DNA of 64,000 bases from Paenibacillus sp. MMS20-IR301 (GTDB lineage: Bacteria; Bacillota; Bacilli; Paenibacillales; Paenibacillaceae). This document shows, piece by piece, positions 1-10,776 of the stretch. Made by a program: the position numbers and the translations under genes. Below the pieces are notes generated by a model, which saw only the letters and a list, made by a program, of their open reading frames with translations, did no database searches and was not told where the DNA came from. Location of the stretch: the NCBI RefSeq assembly GCF_032302195.1, contig NZ_CP135275.1, positions 6,709,001 to 6,773,000 on the forward strand, read 5' to 3'. Position 1 is the stretch's first letter. Each line of letters opens with the position of its first letter.

Positions 1-200
1 TGCCGGGTATGAACGGTCTTGTGGCAACCTCCAGAATCCGGGAGACACAGCCGGCGGACAAGCAGCCGGTCATTATTGCAGTAACGGCCAACGCGCTCAA
101 AGGCGACCGGGAAATCTGCCTTGCAGCAGGAATGAATGAGTATATCAGCAAGCCGCTGAGAAGCGAAGCCATTGCTGAGATGATCCGGAAATTTTTCTGA
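1..200 (+). CDS. Response regulator receiver domain, C-terminal end only (5' partial)
   Basis: Open from the window edge, with the codon phase starting at base 3, and ending in TGA at 198-200. The visible 66 residues are the second half of a CheY-like receiver: PGMNGL follows the missing phospho-acceptor Asp, then VIIAVTANA (beta-4 with the switch Thr) and EYISKPL (the conserved Lys). The closest relative in the window is the last receiver of the hybrid kinase at 51142-52812, which has the same VIIAMTANV and GYISKPL spacing. This suggests the end of a hybrid histidine kinase rather than a DNA-binding regulator, because nothing follows the receiver. The kinase part lies outside the window, so this is inference. 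Confidence 0.85.
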   Translation, partial: PGMNGLVATSRIRETQPADKQPVIIAVTANALKGDREICLAAGMNEYISKPLRSEAIAEMIRKFF

Positions 201-277
201 ACAGCAGCATTTCCAGGTGTTTATTCACACTCTGTACACAATACTGCGTTAAAGCTGTAATGCGTTCTCGTGACATC

Positions 278-306
278 TTGCATGTGGAAGTCATTTTGAT
301 TAAGAT
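278..306 (+). promoter_or_regulatory. Candidate sigma-A promoter of the T-box/aroA transcript
   Basis: TTGCAT (278-283), 17-base spacer, TAAGAT (301-306). The predicted start near 313 lies just before the first conserved T-box bases. This is a consensus match only. Confidence 0.45.
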
Positions 307-312
307 AGCAGA

Positions 313-650
313 AACCAGATGCATAAGACGCATCAATATACCATGTAATGACAATGACGAAGAGAGTAAGCACTGACAGCGGATCTTAACAGGGAAGGCG
401 TGCCGGAGACTGAGAGCACCCTCATTTGACGCTTAGTGCCGAAGTTCACTTCCGAGTCGGTCCCTGAAGTACCTCGCTGCAGCAGGTATGTGTAGGGAGG
501 CCCGCTTCCAGCGTTAAAGGGTGTAAGACAGAGTTAGTCCCAGGCCGGGAGGTTCACAGAAGTTCCCGGGTGCCGATGCTACGGCAGGATAAAACTCTAA
601 ATAAGGGTGGTACCACGGCTCCTCGTCCCTTGCGGCGGGGGGCCTTTTTG
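313..650 (+). promoter_or_regulatory. T-box leader (tRNA-sensing riboswitch) upstream of aroA
   Basis: The signature antiterminator block AGGGTGGTACCACG sits at 604-617. A terminator follows: GGCTCCTCG (617-625) pairs with CGGGGGGCC (636-644) and runs into five Ts. At the 5' end, ATGACGAAGAGAGTA (354-368) is the kink-turn and AGTA side of the specifier loop. GCACT (370-374) pairs with AGTGC (435-439), and GAAG (359-362) with CTTC (449-452). This leaves the loop CGAAGTTCA, where UUC (445-447), followed by A, reads as a phenylalanine specifier. Uncharged tRNA-Phe would favour antitermination into aroA. The T-box class is certain from sequence; the Phe assignment is a manual fold. Confidence 0.93.
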
Positions 651-699
651 CGTTCGTTCATAGGCTTAACCATTAACTACAAAAAGGGAGTGTCAGGTA

Positions 700-1776
700 A
701 TGAGCAATGTTGAATTGGATAACTTGAGAGCAAGACTGGATGAGATTAACGGGCAATTGCTGGAGCTGATTTCGGAGCGTGCCGGAATTGTTCAGGAGAT
801 TGGTGTCCTCAAAGAAAAGCAGGGCGTGCCGAAGTTCGATCCTGAGCGCGAGAAGGCAATGCTGGAGAAATTAGTGGCGAGCAACAAGGGGCCTTTCACC
901 AGCGGAACCATCCGTACACTGTTCAAACAGATTTTCTCCGCCTCGCTCGACCTGCAAAGTACAGAGCACAAGAAATCCCTGCTGGTTGCACGGAAAAATC
1001 ATGCCGAGGATACCGTTATTGTGCTTCCGGGAGACGTTACTGTCGGCGGTCTCTCTTCGCTGATGGTTGCCGGCCCGTGCTCGGTGGAGAGCGAGCTGCA
1101 GACCCGTACCGTTGCTGCTGCCCTGCAGAAGGCCGGAGTAAAGGTTATGCGCGGCGGAGCCTTCAAGCCCCGTACCTCGCCTTATGACTTCCAGGGTCTG
1201 GGCATGGACGGTCTGAGAATTCTCCGTGAAGCCGCTAATGAATACGGGCTTCTGACGATCAGTGAGATTGTGGATCCCCGTCATATTGAAGAGGCGCTCG
1301 ACTATGTGGATGTCATTCAGGTCGGCGCACGGAATATGCATAACTTCGAGCTGCTCAAGGCGGTAGGTGAAGTGAACAAGCCGGTGCTGCTGAAGCGCGG
1401 GCTGTCGGCAACACTGGACGAGTTCGTGCATGCGGCTGAGTACATCATGTCCCGGGGGAACATGGAGATTATGCTGATTGAACGCGGTATCCGCACTTAT
1501 GAGAAATCGACCCGCAATACACTCGACATCTCTGCTGTGCCGATTCTGAAGCAGGAATGCCATTTGCCGGTGCTGGTTGATGTAACCCACTCCACCGGAC
1601 GCAAGGATATCCTGATTCCATGTGCCAAAGCGGCACTTGCTGCCGGAGCCGACGGAATTATGGTGGAGGTGCATCCGGATCCGGCCACAGCCTTGTCCGA
1701 CGCCCAGCAGCAGCTGAATATTGAGGAATTCAACCACTTCTTCAATGAAGTGAAGGCATCCGGGTTATACCGTTAA
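700..1776 (+). CDS. aroA: Bifunctional chorismate mutase / DAHP synthase
   Basis: Catalyses the first step of the shikimate pathway (PEP + erythrose-4-phosphate to DAHP). It carries an N-terminal AroQ-type chorismate mutase domain (about residues 1-85, with [19 protein letters not shown]) that serves as a feedback sensor in the Bacillus enzymes. The DAHP synthase barrel covers about 105-358 with [20 protein letters not shown] and DVTHSTGR. The 358 residues match the usual length of Bacillus AroA. The start is ATG with AAGGGAG upstream. Transcription is controlled by the T-box leader just upstream, so supply is tied to aromatic amino acid charging. It appears monocistronic in this window. Confidence 0.96.
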   Translation: MSNVELDNLRARLDEINGQLLELISERAGIVQEIGVLKEKQGVPKFDPEREKAMLEKLVASNKGPFTSGTIRTLFKQIFSASLDLQSTEHKKSLLVARKNHAEDTVIVLPGDVTVGGLSSLMVAGPCSVESELQTRTVAAALQKAGVKVMRGGAFKPRTSPYDFQGLGMDGLRILREAANEYGLLTISEIVDPRHIEEALDYVDVIQVGARNMHNFELLKAVGEVNKPVLLKRGLSATLDEFVHAAEYIMSRGNMEIMLIERGIRTYEKSTRNTLDISAVPILKQECHLPVLVDVTHSTGRKDILIPCAKAALAAGADGIMVEVHPDPATALSDAQQQLNIEEFNHFFNEVKASGLYR

Positions 1777-1972
1777 TCTGATTAACTAGTATTTTGGCGC
1801 AAGTAGAAGGATTAACGAGATTAGAAGGGGAGATATCGCTTACAAGCAAGGGTTGTCCTTTTGTGGAGGTTAAGGCGGGTCAGGTACAATATTAGGCATT
1901 GGCGTTGCACCGGACCCGGGCTTTGCAGCAAAAGCCTGAAACCTATAACAGGACACAGGAGGAAGAGCATTC

Positions 1973-3427
1973 TTGAAACAGCTAAGTTCATACAACAACG
2001 GGTGGTTTTCCAACACGAGAAGCGATATTTTGTCGGGCATGACAGTGGCGATAGCACTGATACCGGAAGCTATTGCCTTCTCCATTCTGGCTGGTGTGAG
2101 TCCGATGGTGGGATTATACGCCTCCTTCTGCATTGCTATTGTAACTGCTTTTGCGGGCGGAAGACCCGGCATGATCTCGGCGGCCACGGGAGCGATGGCC
2201 CTGCTGGTCGGCAGTCTGGTGCTTTCACATGGTATCGAGTATTTGTTCGCCGCTACCGTTCTGGCCGGAATCATTCAGGTGCTGATGGGGATGCTGAAGC
2301 TCGGAAGGTTCATAACCTTCCTGCCGCAGCCGGTAATGACCGGATTCGTCAACGCCCTGGCTATCCTGATCTTTATGGCTCAGCTGGTGCATTTTGAAGG
2401 GCAGGGCTGGATCATGTACGCGCTGGTGGCCCTGACACTGGTCATCATTTATACGGTTCCAAAGATTACCCGGGCTATACCTTCAGCACTGGTTGCCATC
2501 ATTATTGTGTCTGTACTAAGCATAGTCCTGAAGCTTGATGTGAAGACTGTAGGCGATATGGGGAATATTACCTCGGCGCTGCCGGTGTTCCATCTGCCCG
2601 ATCTTCCGGTTACCTGGGACACACTGATGATTATTTTTCCCTACTCATTATCACTCGCTGTAGTCGGATTACTGGAATCGCTGATGACGGCAACACTGAT
2701 TGATGATATTACCGGAACGGGCAGCGACAAGAACCGGGAAGCGAAGGGACAGGGCCTCGCTAACATCGTGACCGGATTCTTCGGCGGGATGGCGGGCTGT
2801 GCGATGATTGGCCAGTCGATGGTTAATATGAAGTCAGGCGGACGGACACGCCTCTCTACTTTTGTTTCGGGAATCTTTCTGCTGTTCCTGATTCTGGTCC
2901 TGGGCGATGTGGTCAAGCAGATTCCGATGGGTGCACTGGTCGGGGTCATGATTATGGTCTGCATCAGCACCTTTGAGTGGAGCTCGCTGAAGTCATTAAC
3001 CAAAGTGCCGCTCAGCGATGCGCTGGTTATGATTGTTACAGTTGTTACGGTAGTTGCTACAGATAATCTGTCGATCGGGGTGCTGTTCGGCGTTCTGCTG
3101 AGCGCTTTGTCGTTTGCCTGGAAAATAGCTTCCATAAAGCTGAACGTTCACACTGCAGCCTCATCAACTACCTATAAAGTCTCGGGCCAGCTGTTCTTCG
3201 GCACTACCAGCCATTTCGTGCATGCATTTATGTATGAAAGCGACCCGGAACAGATCATTATCGACTTCACCCATTCCCATGTGTGGGACCAGTCGGCAGT
3301 AGGAGCTATTGCCAAAACAATCAGCAAATACGCTGAGCTTGGCAAGCGGGTAACCATTGTCGGACTTAATGAAGAAAGCGACCGGCTGGTGAAGCGGATC
3401 GGCCTCAGCTTGTCCGGCGGTCACTAA
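1973..3427 (+). CDS. SulP-family inorganic anion transporter with STAS domain
   Basis: 484 residues from a TTG start preceded by AGGAGGA at 1957-1963. The first 380 residues are hydrophobic with about 10-12 membrane spans. The SulP core is recognisable from the start ([22 protein letters not shown]) and the GxxxGL repeats. A cytoplasmic STAS domain covers about 395-480 ([19 protein letters not shown]). SulP proteins move sulfate, bicarbonate or other anions; the substrate cannot be read from sequence. It resembles the Bacillus YbaR/YvdB group. The gene stands alone and is followed by a good terminator. Confidence 0.9.
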   Translation: MKQLSSYNNGWFSNTRSDILSGMTVAIALIPEAIAFSILAGVSPMVGLYASFCIAIVTAFAGGRPGMISAATGAMALLVGSLVLSHGIEYLFAATVLAGIIQVLMGMLKLGRFITFLPQPVMTGFVNALAILIFMAQLVHFEGQGWIMYALVALTLVIIYTVPKITRAIPSALVAIIIVSVLSIVLKLDVKTVGDMGNITSALPVFHLPDLPVTWDTLMIIFPYSLSLAVVGLLESLMTATLIDDITGTGSDKNREAKGQGLANIVTGFFGGMAGCAMIGQSMVNMKSGGRTRLSTFVSGIFLLFLILVLGDVVKQIPMGALVGVMIMVCISTFEWSSLKSLTKVPLSDALVMIVTVVTVVATDNLSIGVLFGVLLSALSFAWKIASIKLNVHTAASSTTYKVSGQLFFGTTSHFVHAFMYESDPEQIIIDFTHSHVWDQSAVGAIAKTISKYAELGKRVTIVGLNEESDRLVKRIGLSLSGGH

Positions 3428-3437
3428 GAAAATGCCA

Positions 3438-3490
3438 ACAGGCTGTCTTTGGAGCTGCGAATAGTAGCTTCAGAGGCAGCCTGTTTTTTT
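3438..3490 (+). terminator. Intrinsic terminator after the SulP gene
   Basis: ACAGGCTG (3438-3445) pairs with CAGCCTGT (3477-3484), with further pairing inside the loop, followed by a run of Ts. Confidence 0.8.
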
Positions 3491-3544
3491 GAAATATAGA
3501 ATTTCTCCTGAATTTCGAAAGTGAACTGAACAAAAGCGCCAAGG

Positions 3545-3566
3545 CCCCGCTCTGCGGGGTTATTTT
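3545..3566 (+). repeat. Compact CCCCGC-TCT-GCGGGG hairpin with T-rich tail
   Basis: A six-base-pair stem with a 3-base loop followed by TTATTTT. It sits between the SulP terminator and the chemotaxis gene. Its shape and the flank GCCAAGGCCCC resemble the right half of the repeats at 13155-13211 and 63055-63115 (GCCAAAGCCCC...GTGGGG-TTATTTT). It may be a second terminator or a shortened member of that family. Confidence 0.5.
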
Positions 3567-3698
3567 GAATATCTGTGTAATTGAAAAAGGATTTTCAAAA
3601 AAGTTGTCGAAATTTTCCGGAAGAGGGACATTTGTCATTGCATATACATAAGTCCTTACTTTAATAACGCAAATGCCGCGCGCGAAAGGAAAGCCTGC

Positions 3699-5456
3699 AT
3701 GTTTTCTTTTATCCGAACAAGACTTATTGCCCGTATCCTCAGTGTTATGACTGTAGTCATTCTTTGCATTGCGGCAGGGAATATCGCCATCCAATGGGTG
3801 AACACCGGATCAGCGGTGAAAGGGACGATCAGCAGTTACAACATAGGAATTGCCAGCAGCTATGTCACGCAGATGGATGCCGGGCGCTACCGTGATTTCC
3901 TGGCTGACCCGCAGGAGACTGACCTGTATTGGTCGCTCCGGGGTGAACTGGATCAGTTCCGGAAGTCGATTGGTGCCCGTTATGTATACTTTGTCAGAAT
4001 TGATGAAGCCCATCAGCCGCAGCTGATGATTGACGGAAGACCGGAGGGGGACCCGCTGGCTTCCGAGATTAATGAAAGTACAGATATGCCGGCTGCGGCG
4101 GTTAAGGCGGTTCTTGCCGGGGAGAATGCCAGCACGCCACTAATCAGGAATCCTGAATACGGAGATTATATCTCGGCATTTGTACCTGTGAAGGACGCGG
4201 GAGGAGCGTTTATCGGAGCGCTCGGCATAGATACCGACGTTGCTGTCCTCAGTACGCTGACCCGCGATGTACTGGTCCAGAGCCTGCCGCTTTATGGCAT
4301 CATTCTGGCTGTATCTTTGGCTGCATTGGCAGTCCTGGCCTGGTTTGTATCCCGGGCACTGCGTCCTCTTTCGACAATCACTGAGAGTGCGGGTACCATG
4401 GCCAGAGGTGACTTGGCAGAGGCTGCACGGATACTGAATGCCCGTCCGGTTACGTCCCGGGATGAGATCGGAACAGCTTATCAGGCCATGCTTCAAATGT
4501 CAGGCGATCTGAATACCAGAGTGCGGGGGATGGTATCCAATGTATCTACGGCATCTGATTTACTATACGGATCCTCTGAGACATTCGCGAGGAACGCCGA
4601 TGATGTGCTGAAGATGAGTGAGGCGGTGGGCGTGAGGATAGGCGATATCTACGCCGGTGCCCATTCGCAGACCGAAGGCGCACAGAGCAGTGCTATGGCG
4701 ATGGATGAGATGGCACAGGGAATATCACGTATTTCGGCAGCCTCGGCCACTGTCTCGGATTTCGCAGTCAAGGCGCTGGATATTGTGGAGTCCTCCCAGA
4801 CTGCCATGAACCAGACTAACCAGCAGATGAAGTCGATCTCCGTATCTGCCGGGCAGACTCTGGATACCGTGCTCCTGCTGCAAGGCTATGCGAATGAAAT
4901 CGAAGGGGCGCTGGCGGCGATCAGACAGTCCGCGGATCAGACGAAGCTGCTTGCACTGAATGCTTCCATTGAAGCAGCCCATGCGGGAGAACACGGCAAA
5001 GGCTTCACTGTCGTAGCCGGAGAGGTTCGCAAGCTGGCGGAAGGCTCTGCCGCTGCGGTAGGGCGGGTCGAGGGTCTGCTGAATCATATCGGTAATGCTT
5101 CAGCCAGCATCGGTACGCATATGACGGAGGCTTCCAATGAAGTCAAGGAAGGTGTGCGGATGTCTGCTGAAGCAGAAGCGGCCCTGGTGGAGGCTTCTGC
5201 CGCATTCCGCGAGGTGGCCGGGCAGATCATCGATGTGTCGGTGACGGCAGAGCAGCTGTCTGCAGGCTCCGAGGAGGTTGCTGCAACTGTGGGCAGTATG
5301 GCTCATATTGCCGGAGGTGTCTCAGAGCAGACAAGGCTGATCCGTGAGCTGACAGACCTTCAACTGGAGAAGATCAAAGAGGTATATGAGGCCTCTATGC
5401 TTATTAGTGCGAATACGGGCGATTTGCGGGAGGCGATCCGTCAGGTAAAGGTGTAA
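3699..5456 (+). CDS. Methyl-accepting chemotaxis protein
   Basis: 585 residues. An N-terminal membrane span (about 8-30) precedes an extracellular Cache-like sensor (about 35-195). A second span follows (about 198-218), then HAMP (about 218-270) and a long coiled-coil signalling domain. The hairpin tip is [18 protein letters not shown], followed by [16 protein letters not shown], a close match to the MCP consensus. It should bind CheW/CheA at the cell pole and sense an extracellular ligand that cannot be named. The ATG at 3699 has GAAAGGAAAG upstream. No other che gene is close by, so it is an orphan receptor. Confidence 0.94.
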   Translation: MFSFIRTRLIARILSVMTVVILCIAAGNIAIQWVNTGSAVKGTISSYNIGIASSYVTQMDAGRYRDFLADPQETDLYWSLRGELDQFRKSIGARYVYFVRIDEAHQPQLMIDGRPEGDPLASEINESTDMPAAAVKAVLAGENASTPLIRNPEYGDYISAFVPVKDAGGAFIGALGIDTDVAVLSTLTRDVLVQSLPLYGIILAVSLAALAVLAWFVSRALRPLSTITESAGTMARGDLAEAARILNARPVTSRDEIGTAYQAMLQMSGDLNTRVRGMVSNVSTASDLLYGSSETFARNADDVLKMSEAVGVRIGDIYAGAHSQTEGAQSSAMAMDEMAQGISRISAASATVSDFAVKALDIVESSQTAMNQTNQQMKSISVSAGQTLDTVLLLQGYANEIEGALAAIRQSADQTKLLALNASIEAAHAGEHGKGFTVVAGEVRKLAEGSAAAVGRVEGLLNHIGNASASIGTHMTEASNEVKEGVRMSAEAEAALVEASAAFREVAGQIIDVSVTAEQLSAGSEEVAATVGSMAHIAGGVSEQTRLIRELTDLQLEKIKEVYEASMLISANTGDLREAIRQVKV

Positions 5457-5580
5457 GCGGTGCTGCGGGCTCCTGGGCTGACGTAATAGCAGCAGTGCTC
5501 CGGCTTTCCAAAGCGTTCGACTATTGGTATGATTACAGGGAATGGAAACATCTATTACCGATTACATGGAGGAATTAATC

Positions 5581-6258
5581 ATGAGTGAAATTACAATTTC
5601 GGGGATTATTGACCATACGCTGCTGAAGGCGGATGCCCGTAGAGATGATATTATCAAGCTTGCCGAAGAAGCCAAAGCATACAAATTTGCTTCTGTCTGC
5701 GTCAACCCGGCCTGGGTCTCCACAGCCTATGCTGTGCTGAAGGATACTCCTGAAGTTAAAGTATGTACGGTAATCGGCTTCCCGCTGGGATCATCGACAC
5801 CGGAAACCAAGGCTTTTGAAACTGCGGATGCGATTTCCAAAGGCGCCGGCGAAGTGGATATGGTCATCAATATCGGCGCACTCAAGGACGGCGATGATGA
5901 GCTGGTAAAGCGTGATATCGCTGCAGTAGTGGATGCTGCACGCGGCAAGGCGCTGACCAAGGTAATTATTGAGACCTGCCTGTTGACGGATGAAGAGAAG
6001 GTCCGCGCCTGCAAGCTTGCTGTAGAAGCAGGGGCAGATTTCGTGAAAACCTCGACCGGCTTCTCGACCGGCGGAGCTACCAAGGAAGATATCGCCCTGA
6101 TGCGGGCCACCGTTGGTCCTGATATCGGCGTTAAGGCATCCGGCGGTGTGCGCAGTGCAGAGGATGCGCTTGTGATGATTGGTGCAGGGGCGACCCGGAT
6201 CGGGACAAGCGGCGGCGTGGCAATCGCCAAAGGGGAACAAAGCCAGAGCAGTTATTAA
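5581..6258 (+). CDS. deoC: Deoxyribose-phosphate aldolase
   Basis: Cleaves 2-deoxyribose-5-phosphate to glyceraldehyde-3-phosphate and acetaldehyde in deoxynucleoside salvage. I chose ATG 5581 because GGAGGAA lies at 5569-5575; an in-frame ATG at 5542 has no such site. This gives 225 residues, the normal length. DeoC motifs include DHTLLKADA near the N-terminus, [15 protein letters not shown], the Schiff-base Lys region FVKTSTGF and [10 protein letters not shown]. There is no deo operon partner here (no pdp, drm or deoR). Confidence 0.95.
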   Translation: MSEITISGIIDHTLLKADARRDDIIKLAEEAKAYKFASVCVNPAWVSTAYAVLKDTPEVKVCTVIGFPLGSSTPETKAFETADAISKGAGEVDMVINIGALKDGDDELVKRDIAAVVDAARGKALTKVIIETCLLTDEEKVRACKLAVEAGADFVKTSTGFSTGGATKEDIALMRATVGPDIGVKASGGVRSAEDALVMIGAGATRIGTSGGVAIAKGEQSQSSY

Positions 6259-7988
<1,730 letters not shown>

Positions 7989-8015
7989 CCTGTGACATAA
8001 TACGGGATTTTACAG

Positions 8016-8058
8016 GCCACTGTTTTGTGCGGAGCATTCCGCATGGACAGTGGCTTTT
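8016..8058 (+). terminator. Intrinsic terminator after metY
   Basis: GCCACTGT (8016-8023) pairs with ACAGTGGC (8047-8054), with an inner GCGGA/TCCGC stem, then TTTT. Confidence 0.8.
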
Positions 8059-8154
8059 GTCTTATTGGAAGAGGAAATGAGTTGGGTTCAAATACAACAC
8101 AAATCTGACGGACACCACAGCCTTTATTCGCTCAAAAAAAGTCATTTGGCCGGG

Positions 8155-8289
8155 CTTACGGACATGACGGCCCTTATCCGCCGCTTATAGTGGGCAAACT
8201 CTGCTTTTCCGGTGAAGTAACGGCGCTCATGTCCGTAAGACCGGCACTCCGGTACCTTTCCGCAGGCTTAACGTCTCTCATGTCCGTAA
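8155..8289. repeat. Intergenic inverted-repeat element with CTTACGGACATGA arms
   Basis: CTTACGGACATGA (8155-8167) is matched in inverted orientation by TCATGTCCGTAAG (8227-8239), and again by TCATGTCCGTAA (8278-8289). The arms extend imperfectly into GACGGCC and GGCGC. The region 8059-8486 has no coding ORF. It looks like a mobile or dispersed palindromic element; no further copy is seen in this window. Confidence 0.6.
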
Positions 8290-8486
8290 CGTTTTAGTTA
8301 TCCGGGTGGCTGAAGGATAACGGAAATACAATTATTGGAATTACTGCTGTATTCATTTGATACCGTTTGCATATTTCTGTGTCTTTGCCAGTATCTATAG
8401 ATTGAAGCAACGTAAAATACCGGTGGCATCGCCTCCAGTGGAGCGCGGCCGGCAGCAATCCAAAGTTCAAAAAGGTGGGTGCGATA

Positions 8487-9545
8487 ATGAAGGGTGAACG
8501 CCAGCAGGACTATAATCGAAATAACGAGGAGCGCCCGTTCAAGTATAATGCCGGCGACCGGACTATTGGCGTGGAGATGAGCCAGTCCGCTTCTGTTGCT
8601 TCCGCTGCAGCAGAATTTATCGCGGATGGCGAGCGGCGCAAAGGTAACGGGAATTCAAGCAGGACGTACTTCCGCCGCCAGGGCGAACGTCCGGCTTTTC
8701 TGGTGCTGCGTGACGGGATTGCTGAACGGTCTGTTCATTACCGCGAAGAGCCCGGCGCTCTTCCTGCCGGGCCCTGCCTGATCCGCGGAGAAGAATGGCT
8801 GTTCACGCCGGAGCTTGCGGAGCTCTATTCAAGCTGGCTGGCCAGCAGCGATGAGGTGCAGGCCGAACGAATCCTGCAGCGGATCTATTACCGGCTGCGG
8901 GCTGCAGCAGCTGCACTGCTTGAATCGGCAGACGGAGTCTGGTCTGCCATCGTCCTGCCCTACACGCCGGAGCTGGCAGACCGTCCGACCAAGCTGGCTG
9001 CGCTGCAGGATACGCAGCTTGAGGCGCTGTTCGCCGCTGTGGCGGAGAGCCAGCGGCTGGGCGGCGACAGCCGCGTGGACCTGCTGGCGCCGTACCCCGC
9101 CAGCGCCGCCGAATTCGCTGCGATGCGCGAATTCATCGAGATCGTGGCCGAGCAGACCCTCGGCCACGCTTACGCGGCAGCGTGCCGCATCGGGGCGGTC
9201 CTGCTCCCCGATGTGCAGCACGCTGCCGCGGGGGAAATCGCGCGCATCGCCGATTTCCTGGTGCTGGACGGCGCGGCGGATGAAGCCGCGCCGGAAGAGA
9301 GCGCCGCCGGCTTCGCTGCGGCGGCGGCAGAGGTGCTGGCCGCCGTGCGCCGGGTGAAGCCGGCGGCGGCGGTGCTCGCCGCGGGGGCACCGGCGGCGTA
9401 CGCCCTGGCCGATCTGTACGAGATCGGCCTGAGCGGGATCTTCTGCAGCGCGGCTCAGCGGACCGAGGCGCTGCTCCGGGCAGCCTGCCTGACGTGGATC
9501 GCCCGGCAGGACAACATTGATGCTGCCGCCGGAGGATGGCAGTAA
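8487..9545 (+). CDS. Uncharacterised protein resembling a degenerate PPDK/PtsI C-terminal barrel
   Basis: 352 residues from ATG 8487, with AAAGGTGG at 8470-8477; GTG 8475 is a weaker alternative. The N-terminal 60 residues are polar. From about residue 170 the order of motifs follows the PEP-binding barrel of pyruvate phosphate dikinase: RVDLLAPYPASAAEFAAMRE in place of the 'imPlvgt..El' strand, then CRIGAVLLPDV for 'IGtMiEvP'. ADFLVLDGAADEA stands where 'dFfSfGTNDLTQ' should be, and EIGLSGIFCSAAQRTEALLRAA for 'iGldyvScsp.rvpiaRlaaA'. The catalytic GTNDLTQ and CGE residues are absent. Function unknown; possibly a pseudoenzyme. GC content rises sharply in 9050-9420, with Ala-rich stretches. 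Confidence 0.65.
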   Translation: MKGERQQDYNRNNEERPFKYNAGDRTIGVEMSQSASVASAAAEFIADGERRKGNGNSSRTYFRRQGERPAFLVLRDGIAERSVHYREEPGALPAGPCLIRGEEWLFTPELAELYSSWLASSDEVQAERILQRIYYRLRAAAAALLESADGVWSAIVLPYTPELADRPTKLAALQDTQLEALFAAVAESQRLGGDSRVDLLAPYPASAAEFAAMREFIEIVAEQTLGHAYAAACRIGAVLLPDVQHAAAGEIARIADFLVLDGAADEAAPEESAAGFAAAAAEVLAAVRRVKPAAAVLAAGAPAAYALADLYEIGLSGIFCSAAQRTEALLRAACLTWIARQDNIDAAAGGWQ

Positions 9546-9598
9546 CAGCAATTCCGGCAGCGTTGCCGCTTGTATCCGGCCGCTGCCCGCAGCTGATA

Positions 9599-9652
9599 AA
9601 TAAACCCGATTCCGCCAGCAGCCAAGACTGCGAGGAACCGGGTTTATTAGGT
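9599..9652. terminator. Bidirectional terminator between convergent genes
   Basis: AATAAACCCGATTCC (9599-9613) pairs with GGAACCGGGTTTATT (9634-9648) with one mismatch; AGGTTTT follows on the + side. It serves the PPDK-like gene (+) and the deacetylase (-). Confidence 0.75.
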
Positions 9653-9657
9653 TTTCC

Positions 9658-10458
9658 CTAACCGAGCCGCACAGTCCCGCCGGCAGCGATCCGGCAGGCT
9701 TGTCCGGCTGCAGAGATCCAGACTGCTGTAGCAGACGGATTATAGACGATATCCCGTGATGCTGAGAAGCGCAAGCCTTTGACGGCGGACAGGTAGTCGG
9801 CAATCTCAATGTTGGTGGCATACCAGATCTCTTCATGGCCGCCCATCAGGCGGGCAAACTGCTCAAGCTCCTCCCAGTTGTCATTATCATTGAACTCATA
9901 GCTGTGGCCCCAGACATACAGCAGCTGCATATGGGAAAAGCGGGGCTTCTCTTTAAGGAATTCTTCACCCTTAGCCAGCATCCCGCTATGATGGCAGGTC
10001 GGATGCCAGGCCAGCAGATTCTCGGGCAGACTGAAGGTGCCATGGGATTGTACCGTCCGGGAATATTCTATGCCGAATGCCGGCAGCATGCCCAGCACCT
10101 GATCATTGTAGTTGCCGAACGGATAGGACATGCCCCTCACCGGATAACCGGCCAATGCCTCAAGCTGCCTGCGGTCCTGCAGAATCTCCTCCGCAATGCC
10201 CTCACGGGGCGTCATGGTGAGGAACGGGTGAGTGCTGGTATGCGCTGAAATCTCATGTCCCGCATAGAGCGAAGCTACCTCGCTTGCAGTGATATAGCCT
10301 TCCTGCCCGAATAAGCCTGAATTTAGATGGAAAGAACCTTTCAGCCCGTTGTGGTTGAGAATCTCCACAAGCTGCCTGTCATAGATTCTGCCGTCATCCC
10401 AGCTTAATGTGAGCGCTTTAGTAACTCCGCCCGGGAACAGATCGAGCTTAATATTCAT
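9658..10458 (-). CDS. Polysaccharide deacetylase family protein (NodB fold)
   Basis: 266 residues with a clear AGGAGG site ten bases before the ATG. NodB/CE4 motifs are present: SWDDG (metal-binding Asp pair, about residues 19-23), then SAHTSTHPF (HxxxH metal ligands, about 71-79) and RGMSYPFGNYND. There is no signal peptide or membrane span, so unlike peptidoglycan deacetylases it appears cytoplasmic. The CE4 superfamily also contains enzymes acting on small amides and sugars; the substrate is open. The gene stands alone. Confidence 0.85.
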   Translation of the reverse strand: MNIKLDLFPGGVTKALTLSWDDGRIYDRQLVEILNHNGLKGSFHLNSGLFGQEGYITASEVASLYAGHEISAHTSTHPFLTMTPREGIAEEILQDRRQLEALAGYPVRGMSYPFGNYNDQVLGMLPAFGIEYSRTVQSHGTFSLPENLLAWHPTCHHSGMLAKGEEFLKEKPRFSHMQLLYVWGHSYEFNDNDNWEELEQFARLMGGHEEIWYATNIEIADYLSAVKGLRFSASRDIVYNPSATAVWISAAGQACRIAAGGTVRLG

Positions 10459-10562
10459 TCCGTTTCAGCCTCCTGTAACTGTAATATCCTCATTATGAAC
10501 AATGCCAGAGGCGGAGCCGATTGGCAAGAGCCAGCTGCGGTTAAAATAGGCGATTTACCAGG

Positions 10563-10590
10563 TTTACTTTTAAGCTGAACGTGTTATGAT
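10563..10590 (+). promoter_or_regulatory. Candidate promoter of the P1B-4 ATPase gene
   Basis: TTTACT (10563-10568), 16 bases, TATGAT (10585-10590). It is followed by an inverted repeat GTTGCA-GTAT-TGCAAC at 10620-10635. Consensus match only. Confidence 0.4.
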
Positions 10591-10637
10591 GTAACTATAA
10601 GTTGCATTGAGGAAATATAGTTGCAGTATTGCAACAA

Positions 10638-10652
10638 TGATTATCATTCTCA
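10638..10652 (+). promoter_or_regulatory. Fur/PerR-type operator
   Basis: TGATTATCATTCTCA matches the Bacillus 7-1-7 Fur consensus TGATAATnATTATCA at 12 of 14 fixed positions. PerR and Zur boxes share this frame, but the terminal TGA/TCA favours Fur. It lies in the leader of the metal-exporting ATPase. Confidence 0.6.
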
Positions 10653-10657
10653 TTTAT

Positions 10658-10688
10658 CATGCTGTCCCGGCGGAGCCGGGGCAGCATG
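10658..10688 (+). other. Very stable leader hairpin upstream of the metal ATPase
   Basis: CATGCTGTCCCGGC (10658-10671) pairs along its full length with GCCGGGGCAGCATG (10675-10688) around a GGA loop. TGTCATTTTAGG follows. The U-tract is poor for a terminator, so it may be an attenuator or an RNA-stability element. Confidence 0.55.
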
Positions 10689-10776
10689 TGTCATTTTAGG
10701 GGTCTTAATAATGGCTCTCATTCTCAAGTGCGCCTTGTATCAACTACATCAATTACATCCAGGAAGGTGATTTATT

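Noticed and set aside
871..1737. Long minus-strand open frame opposite aroA (288 codons), and similar long antisense frames opposite other GC-rich genes
   Set aside because: Mirror frames of strongly supported genes; no ribosome sites, no recognisable domains, and composition rich in His, Arg and Ser as expected from antisense reading.
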